Assembly (NCBI GenBank): GCA_013695195.1
Contig: JACDAY010000243.1
Span: 1-18,985 of the forward strand
DNA: 18,985 nt
Source of the DNA: Blastocatellia bacterium
GTDB taxonomy: Bacteria > Acidobacteriota > Blastocatellia > Pyrinomonadales > Pyrinomonadaceae
Direction: 5' to 3'
Part shown: piece after piece, positions 14,211 through 18,985 of the stretch
Layout of the letters: each line of letters starts with the position of its first letter
How positions within the stretch are numbered: the first letter of the stretch is position 1
Position numbers and translations under genes: made by a program
Notes under the pieces: generated by a model
The model's database searches: none
What the model saw: only the letters and a program-made list of their open reading frames with translations
What the model was told of the DNA's origin: nothing

Positions 14211-14594
14211 AAAACCTCTTCTGATAATTGCCCGCTTGCCCGCCTGGTTCGTTTACAAAACACTTTCCCAATTTGTCTTTCCGGTGTCAAATTTAAAAAC
14301 GTTCCGATGAACGTACGGCCTACTTTTATTACTCTTCTAATCTTTCCAAATCTAATTTGAAGATATTATTAAGCGGAACGATCCTTTATATGACTTTGAC
14401 GGCGAGATGAAAGCAGAGGTCCGGTTGACGGTTACAAAAGATTCCGGCGCGGTTGTCGCAAGCGGTGGAGCTTTTAATTATGGCATAGCAGCAAGGACAC
14501 TCTGCATGAGAATTCCCTGTTTTTTCCGCTACATATTTGCTATCATATATTTGGCTTTGCTTTGAAACTCTCCACTAGGGCCCTCGCTTTTTAA
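14211..14594. other. 384-nt intergenic space between divergent genes
   Basis: No confident gene. On the plus strand a frame is open from a TAA near 14349 to TGA at 14563-14565. Within it an ATG at 14407 gives 52 residues (MKAEVRLTVTKDSGAVVASG and onward) without a ribosome site. Its first half reads like real protein and the last half like translated AT-rich DNA, so it may be a gene remnant. The space also holds the promoter of the gene at 14595 and an 8-bp palindrome AGGGCCCT at 14577-14584. Confidence 0.45.
14538..14546 (+). promoter_or_regulatory. Possible extended -10 promoter of the DUF4388-DnaJ gene
   Basis: TGCTATCAT fits TGnTATAAT with two mismatches in the hexamer region at most. 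Start of transcription would be near 14553, about 42 nt before the ATG. No convincing -35. Confidence 0.3.
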
Positions 14595-16148
14595 ATGACT
14601 CCGCAAAATACTCTCGATCTAAAAGGAAATTTTAATACTTATCCGTTTGGCGAATTGCTTGTTGAGATCGCGCAGGCGGAATTGAGCGGTTCGCTGCGTC
14701 TGTTCCGGCAGGATCGAAAAACGAACGTTTATTTTCGCAATGGCGAGGTAGTTTATACGGTTTCAAACTCACGCGAGCATCGGCTTTTTAATATTTTTTT
14801 GGGACAAAATAAAATTGATAAACAAATTCTCGCCGGCTATCCGAATTTTGCCAATGATCTGGAATTCTCCGTCATGCTCCAGGAAAAATCCCTATTTTCT
14901 AAAGCAGAAATCGATGCGGCAGTCATAACACAGATTGAGCAAATAATCATCGAGGCTTTAACATGGGCTGACGGCGATTGGGTTTTTAGCCCGCTCGCAA
15001 AAGTCCGGAGCGATCTTATTTACGGGATCGATACTGACAAACTGCTTTTTCAATACGCACGGTGTCTGCCTTCAGCCTATGTTCTTCAACGTTTTAAGAG
15101 CGTGCACGAAGCCTTCAGCGCTGTGCCCGAACGAATGTCCGACCCCAGCCTGCAGGCGCATGAACAATCCGTTCGATCAAAGTTTGCCGATACACCGCTG
15201 ACTATCGAACAGCTGCGGCCATTATGTAACCTTCCCGAATCCGGATTGTTTCAGGCATTGTACGCTCTTTGGCTTGGCGGATTAATCGCACGCCGCGATT
15301 GGAACACTGCTTTTTCCGATAACAAGATAGGCGAAATTCGCAGAGCAAGGGTGTCCCTGGTGAAAGAAGCCCAAACGCCGGACTCGCATAAAGTAAAAAC
15401 GCCCCCTTTGACTGAACAAATATTAAGCGAAAGTGTAGTTAAAGAAGCCGTGGCTCCTGTAATCGAAATTTCTCTGGAAGAATATCTGGAGCGGGTTGAA
15501 AAATCGGAGACCTATTATGACACCCTGGGCGTTGCGGAAGAAGCTCCGCTTTCCGATCTTAAAAACTCCTATCTTACATTGGTCAAACAATTTCACCCGG
15601 ATCTTTTTCACCGGCAGGACGGTGTAAATCTGCTTCGCATCCAAGCCGCTTTCACCAGCCTGGCGCACGCATATGAAACGCTCAAGCTCCCGGAATCACG
15701 GGAGAATTACGATTTCAAAATACGCAAAGAGCTCGAGCTGAGAGAAAAACGCCGTGCCGAGGGAATTCCTGACAGATCGCCGCAGTCGGGCTTGAATACG
15801 GAGGACGGCCTGGAGAGCTTTGAACATGGGCTGAAACTTTTGTTGGACGAAGACTTTCACGCTGCTGCGGTATATTTTGCGAGAGCGGTGCATTACAGTC
15901 CGGAAAACGCACTTTACCACGCCTACTATGGAAAGGCTTTGTCAGATGACGAAAGTATGAAGCACAAAGCACTGGGAGAAATCCAGCACGCCGCCAAACT
16001 TGATCCAAAAAATCCTAAGATTCGACTAATGCTTGTAGAATTTCTGGTCGATATGAATATGCAGAAACGCGCCGAAGGTGAGCTTAAGAGGTTTCTCGAA
16101 ATTGTACCGGATAATCAGGAAGCCAGAGATCTGCTAGGCCAAATGTAA
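14595..16148 (+). CDS. DUF4388 (PATAN) - DnaJ - TPR hybrid protein
   Basis: 517 residues, cytoplasmic. Residues about 5-135 form a DUF4388/PATAN-type domain (LKGNFNTYPFGELLVEIAQ, GSLRLFRQDRKTNVYFRNGE), common in response regulators and gliding or signalling proteins of Acidobacteriota, Cyanobacteria and Myxococcota. A winged-helix-like part (about 200-240) and a linker follow. A J-domain spans about 305-375 (YYDTLGV; HPD at 334-336 intact), so it can stimulate an Hsp70 partner. The C-terminus (about 405-517) has TPR-like helices (FHAAAVYFARAVHYSPENA, LGEIQHAAKLDPKNPK). The domain mix suggests a scaffold that brings a client or signalling complex to DnaK. The ATG at 14595 has no ribosome site. 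Genes at 16237 and 16871 follow on the same strand. Confidence 0.9.
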   Translation: MTPQNTLDLKGNFNTYPFGELLVEIAQAELSGSLRLFRQDRKTNVYFRNGEVVYTVSNSREHRLFNIFLGQNKIDKQILAGYPNFANDLEFSVMLQEKSLFSKAEIDAAVITQIEQIIIEALTWADGDWVFSPLAKVRSDLIYGIDTDKLLFQYARCLPSAYVLQRFKSVHEAFSAVPERMSDPSLQAHEQSVRSKFADTPLTIEQLRPLCNLPESGLFQALYALWLGGLIARRDWNTAFSDNKIGEIRRARVSLVKEAQTPDSHKVKTPPLTEQILSESVVKEAVAPVIEISLEEYLERVEKSETYYDTLGVAEEAPLSDLKNSYLTLVKQFHPDLFHRQDGVNLLRIQAAFTSLAHAYETLKLPESRENYDFKIRKELELREKRRAEGIPDRSPQSGLNTEDGLESFEHGLKLLLDEDFHAAAVYFARAVHYSPENALYHAYYGKALSDDESMKHKALGEIQHAAKLDPKNPKIRLMLVEFLVDMNMQKRAEGELKRFLEIVPDNQEARDLLGQM

Positions 16149-16151
16149 AAT

Positions 16152-16188
16152 TAGTTCCGAGGAGTCTGATCTGTGAAATCAGAAACTA
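16152..16188 (+). other. Nested hairpin after the DUF4388-DnaJ gene
   Basis: TCTGAT (16165-16170) pairs with ATCAGA (16178-16183), and TAGTT (16152-16156) with AACTA (16184-16188), leaving an 8-nt bulge. It begins 4 nt after the stop codon. There is no T-run, so it could attenuate or protect the transcript rather than end it. Confidence 0.35.
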
Positions 16189-16233
16189 GAATCCTCTAAC
16201 TTGAAACTTCTAATCAAAAACCCGAAACTTGTG
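16184..16233. repeat. Degenerate heptamer repeat (GAAACTT type)
   Basis: Units such as GAAACTA, CTAACTT, GAAACTT and GAAACTT appear with a period near 7, less regular than the other arrays. It contains a TTG at 16201 that opens a false 12-codon extension of the next gene. Confidence 0.4.
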
Positions 16234-16236
16234 GTT

Positions 16237-16899
16237 ATGGAAACAATTCTTGCGAAAGAAACGAATTTCGATGAAAAGCTGCTTGAAATTTCAACGGAAA
16301 TGGATGAGTTCGAAGGCTACACACACGCGCACGGACTGCGTATCGCGGAGATTGCGGACGCCATCGGGAAAAGTTTCAACCTTGCTGCCCACGACCGTTT
16401 TTTTATGCAGCAGGCTGCTCTTGTCCATGACATAGGCGAGGTCGTTATGACCCGCGATTACATAAAAGAAAATCGCTATCTGACCGAGGCTGAGCGGATA
16501 GACATGCAGCGGCACCCGGTTATCGGTGAGCAGGAGACATCAAAACGAGGGCTTTCCCGGGGCGTTCAACTTCTTGTGCGGTGGCATCAGGAATGGTGGA
16601 ACGGCGGCGGTTATCCGGATTGCCTGGAAGGCGAGCAAATTCCTTTCGCTGCCAGGATCCTCCGGGTTGCCGATACATTTGCAGCTCTAACTGCCGACCG
16701 TCCGCGCCGCGCCGCGATGTCCGATTCTGAGGCAAAGCAGTATTTAACCGAATGGGCCGGCATAGAATTTGATCCGCAAGTGGTCAAAGCATTCCTTGCG
16801 CTAGAAGACAGGGAAAAAGAACGTTCTCCAAAGACAGTCGCTGAAGAGCAAGCGGTTGAAACCATGATTTATGATCAATCAGTCGATACCTATACCTAG
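16237..16899 (+). CDS. HD-GYP-like phosphohydrolase domain protein with altered motifs
   Basis: 220 residues from the ATG at 16237 (METILAKETNFD); the upstream TTG lies in a repeat. HD-GYP proteins hydrolyse cyclic di-GMP using a di- or tri-metal site. Visible parts: HAHGLRIAEIADAI, HDIGEV (His64-Asp65), HPVIGE (His93), WHQEWWNGGGYP (His117), and RILRVADTFAALTADRP. The usual HHE..DGSGYP is HQE..NGGGYP here, the HDxGK lysine is Glu, and the DAL aspartate is Ala. Metal binding through the main His/Asp residues remains possible, but activity on cyclic di-GMP is uncertain; it may be a sensor or binder. There is no receiver domain. Its last 29 nt overlap the next gene, and the DUF4388-DnaJ gene precedes it on the same strand. 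Confidence 0.88.
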   Translation: METILAKETNFDEKLLEISTEMDEFEGYTHAHGLRIAEIADAIGKSFNLAAHDRFFMQQAALVHDIGEVVMTRDYIKENRYLTEAERIDMQRHPVIGEQETSKRGLSRGVQLLVRWHQEWWNGGGYPDCLEGEQIPFAARILRVADTFAALTADRPRRAAMSDSEAKQYLTEWAGIEFDPQVVKAFLALEDREKERSPKTVAEEQAVETMIYDQSVDTYT

Positions 16900-17803
16900 A
16901 AGCTGGCTTGCGTTTGAGCTAAACATTCTCCGGCGTCTGGAGTTTAAATCCGCGGCGATCCCGTTTGCGGGTAATTCTGCTCTGGGCATATATCTAAAGC
17001 GGCGCGAAGTGCGGGTTTTTGCGAACGATCTGCTGCAGTCTGCCTGGACAAAATGTGTTGCCGGAATCCAAAACAACGGTGAAAAATTGTCCGATGACGA
17101 TGTGAATGCCATTCTAGAGGATGTATACGTGCCGCGATATAAGCTCAAAAATCCGGCGCTGCGAAGCTGGTTTAACGAAACGGATTCCTGGTGGTTCGAT
17201 AATGTTAGACAGAATCTCGATAAGCTGCAATCGCCGGTTGCTTTTGCCATAGGCGCAAGCCTGGGGATGGCCGCCGGTGATTATGTTTTGTCTTTTTCGC
17301 CCGAAACGCTCGAACTCCGGCAACCGCTTTCCAACGTATACCGAAGGCTGTGGACGGTGCTTCCCGACCCGGTCAACAATGGCCAGAACAACAGCTGCCA
17401 AAACAAGACTGCTGACGAATTTATTGCAGAAACCTTTGCCGATTTGATGTTTTTGCGGCTTCCGGCCGCCGGCGTCAGCGAGCGGAACGCTCACGCGGAC
17501 AAAAGCATATGGCGCGAGGAATGGCTGCGGGGCGGCAATGATTTCTGGTTGAATTTTGAATCATCCAGGAATGCAAAGCTCGGTGCACGCGTTCAGACTG
17601 CGTCGCAGTATTTGCAGCTGTTGCAGGAAACTCTTCGTACCGCCTCACATATAAAGACCTGGGCAATCGCCCACGTCGAAGGCGGTATGGTTTCTACCCA
17701 GGATATCGTAGAGCTGATCGGCCGCATTCGCCGCGTGGACGCAATATACACAAAAGATTTTTCCGAACTGACAGGCGCGCGGGCGGTGATCATTACAGCT
17801 TAA
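16871..17803 (+). CDS. Protein resembling D12-class DNA adenine methylase, lacking DPPY
   Basis: 310 residues, starting within the HD-GYP-like gene (29-nt overlap, different frame), hence probably coupled. The N-terminus reads LEFKSAAIPFAGNSALGIYL then VRVFANDLLQSAW. This closely follows the S-adenosylmethionine-binding region of Dam-type N6-adenine methylases (PFxGxGxxG then a V.xND strand). Where such enzymes have the catalytic DPPY, the best matching place is FADLMFLRLPAAG (about 189-201), with no Asp-Pro-Pro-Tyr. So it may bind S-adenosylmethionine or DNA without methylating, or use a different chemistry. The C-terminus (about 245-310) is helical and ends with DFSELTGARAVIITA. No restriction enzyme gene is nearby. 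Family assignment is tentative. Confidence 0.75.
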   Translation: MINQSIPIPRSWLAFELNILRRLEFKSAAIPFAGNSALGIYLKRREVRVFANDLLQSAWTKCVAGIQNNGEKLSDDDVNAILEDVYVPRYKLKNPALRSWFNETDSWWFDNVRQNLDKLQSPVAFAIGASLGMAAGDYVLSFSPETLELRQPLSNVYRRLWTVLPDPVNNGQNNSCQNKTADEFIAETFADLMFLRLPAAGVSERNAHADKSIWREEWLRGGNDFWLNFESSRNAKLGARVQTASQYLQLLQETLRTASHIKTWAIAHVEGGMVSTQDIVELIGRIRRVDAIYTKDFSELTGARAVIITA

Positions 17804-17890
17804 AAGTCGAGAGTCGAGAGTCGGAAGCGGGAAGCCGGATTAGGAATTCCTGCTCACGACTCTGGACTCTCAACTCTTGACTCTCGACTT
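17804..17890. repeat. Inverted arms of GTCGAGA heptamer repeats
   Basis: The left arm (17804-17824) is AAGTCGAGAGTCGAGAGTCGG. The right arm (17857-17890) is the reverse complement of several such heptamers (GACTCTCGACTT end). The centre carries the perfect palindrome AGGAATTCCT (17842-17851). The long imperfect hairpin sits between converging genes and could act as a two-way terminator. It also contains the stop and last six codons of the transporter gene. Confidence 0.8.
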
Positions 17891-18985
17891 ATTAGTTCTT
17901 ATAAACCATACGACTCCCGACGTGCCTGCTAATAACCCAGAAATAATTGTCAGCGTCTGCGGCGAGATACCGTAGATCGCCAGGCTCGCGGCGTAGCTTG
18001 ACAGGCCGAACATCGTAATTTCAGCGCCGCGGTCGAGCGTTGAGATTCGCCCTCGAATATAGTCCGGCAGGCTGCGTTGAAACATCGTTTCCTGCACGGC
18101 GTATTCCACCCCGACGATAGCCCGAGAAATAAATGTGAGCACCATAAATAGCCACAATGTCGGCATCAAACCCGCGGCCGCAAACAGTATCCCGTGAACG
18201 ATCAGCGTCCAGCCGATAAAACCACGATTAAAATCCATGCGGTCAAGGTACATAGACGCCCGGCGTGCGATCATCATCCCGAGAAACAATCCGAAACCGG
18301 TCGCTGTCCACAGCATTGCCACGGCAACATCCGGATTCCAGTTCTCCGCTTCCGCGAAATAAATGCCGCCCATTCGTTCAAAAACAATATTTATCATTCC
18401 TCCGCCGGTCGCCCAGATAACGTTCAATATCAGGATCGTCAGGGCGAAATGATTACGAACGGTGTATCGCAGGCCTTCCTTCAGCTCGCTGAAAAACGAC
18501 CCGCGGCCCGCTCTTTCAACCGTTTCCTTTTCGCGGACGGCGTCTTCCGGTATCAGCCAGACCGAATAGGCCGAGATCAAAAAGGAAGCGGCGTTGATGA
18601 CAAACGCAATCTGGTAGCCGAACGCCGCCGCAGCCCAGCCGCCAAGTGCCGAGCCGATTGCCATCAGCAAAAACCGGGTCGAAAACATAAGTGCGGTTCC
18701 CGCTAGAAGGCCTTCTTTACCAGTCAAGTTTGGGGTCGCGGCATTCTTCGCCCCTTCGAAAAAAGCGCCGAATGTCGAAAGCAGAATCGTCGCAACGTAA
18801 GCAATCCAAAGATTCCTGGCGTCTGTTACCAAAAGGAACATTAACGCGACAACAACCCTCGCAAGATCGGTAAATATCATCACCTGACGGCGAGAAAAAC
18901 GGTCGACAAACGTACCGGCGATAGGCGAAAAAATTGCAAACGGAAAGAGGCGGCAGATAAAAAAGATGCCCGCGGCCATCGGCGA
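17870..18985 (-). CDS. Major facilitator superfamily exporter (5' end beyond window)
   Basis: The frame is open to the right edge, so the N-terminus is missing; 371 codons are visible plus a stop. The start seen (SPMAAGIFFICRLFPFAIFS) matches the end of helix 1 to helix 2 of MFS exporters, followed by the motif A loop GTFVDRFSRRQVM. About ten further membrane segments can be counted, e.g. VVVALMFLLV, LLMAIGSALGGWAAAAFGY, IAFVINAASFLISAYSVWL, LFLGMMIA, TLIVHGILFAAAGLMPTLWL. This resembles the DHA3/EntS-like drug or siderophore exporters of the inner membrane; the substrate is not known. The last residues KSRVKS and the stop are encoded by the heptamer repeat at 17857-17890, so the original C-terminus probably ended near WFIRTN. 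Confidence 0.92.
   Translation of the reverse strand, partial: SPMAAGIFFICRLFPFAIFSPIAGTFVDRFSRRQVMIFTDLARVVVALMFLLVTDARNLWIAYVATILLSTFGAFFEGAKNAATPNLTGKEGLLAGTALMFSTRFLLMAIGSALGGWAAAAFGYQIAFVINAASFLISAYSVWLIPEDAVREKETVERAGRGSFFSELKEGLRYTVRNHFALTILILNVIWATGGGMINIVFERMGGIYFAEAENWNPDVAVAMLWTATGFGLFLGMMIARRASMYLDRMDFNRGFIGWTLIVHGILFAAAGLMPTLWLFMVLTFISRAIVGVEYAVQETMFQRSLPDYIRGRISTLDRGAEITMFGLSSYAASLAIYGISPQTLTIISGLLAGTSGVVWFIRTNKSRVKS

Noticed and set aside
14270..14300. Promoter for the acetyltransferase from a perfect TTGACA on the minus strand
   Set aside because: No acceptable -10 sequence is found at 16-18 nt from it.
14577..14584. AGGGCCCT palindrome before the DUF4388-DnaJ start as an operator
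   Set aside because: Eight bases of self-complementarity with no second copy nearby can easily occur by chance.

Overview
This 19-kb window looks like ordinary chromosome from a Gram-negative-type bacterium of moderate GC. My best guess is Acidobacteriota, class Blastocatellia (the Pyrinomonadales group). This rests on gene style only: a short N-terminal zinc ribbon (CPxC...FCxxDG) fused to a membrane helix, a DUF4388-DnaJ-TPR hybrid, and intergenic heptamer and REP-like repeats. No rRNA, tRNA, CRISPR array, prophage or insertion sequence was seen.

Layout from left to right. (1) 1-2181, minus strand: the 5' end of an alanine dehydrogenase gene with a good ribosome site and two palindromes around its promoter, then a decayed copy of an aldehyde dehydrogenase C-terminus, then an intact aldehyde dehydrogenase. 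(2) 2276-3820, minus: a periplasmic DegP/HtrA-type protease with two PDZ domains. (3) 4100-6878: a zinc-ribbon membrane protein (minus), divergent from a lipoprotein (plus) that is followed by two uncharacterised genes. (4) 6901-8730, minus: a small secreted protein with a phospholipase-A2-like CC..HD motif, and serine hydroxymethyltransferase. (5) 8814-9614, plus: a class II (self-inhibited) Fic protein. (6) 9817-14210, minus: a compact run of five genes reading acetyltransferase, Rieske oxygenase, MazE-like antitoxin, MazF/PemK-like toxin, NAD-dependent DNA ligase; the last three overlap each other. (7) 14595-17803, plus: a DUF4388-DnaJ-TPR protein, an HD-GYP-like protein with altered motifs, and an overlapping protein that resembles a DNA adenine methylase but lacks the catalytic DPPY motif. 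(8) 17870 to the right edge, minus: an MFS exporter cut off by the window.

The intergenic spaces are unusually rich in repeats: heptamer tandem arrays (GTCCAAA, GTCGAGA and TATCAGT types), two of them built as facing inverted arms, plus REP-like hairpins and a short dispersed repeat. Several of them run into neighbouring reading frames, adding spurious N-terminal codons or supplying the real stop codon and last residues.

The most interesting candidates are the J-domain / altered HD-GYP / methylase-like trio (14595-17803), the toxin-antitoxin pair translationally joined to the essential DNA ligase, the secreted PLA2-like protein, and the repeat-encoded protein ends. All functional statements come from reading motifs by eye; no database search was run.
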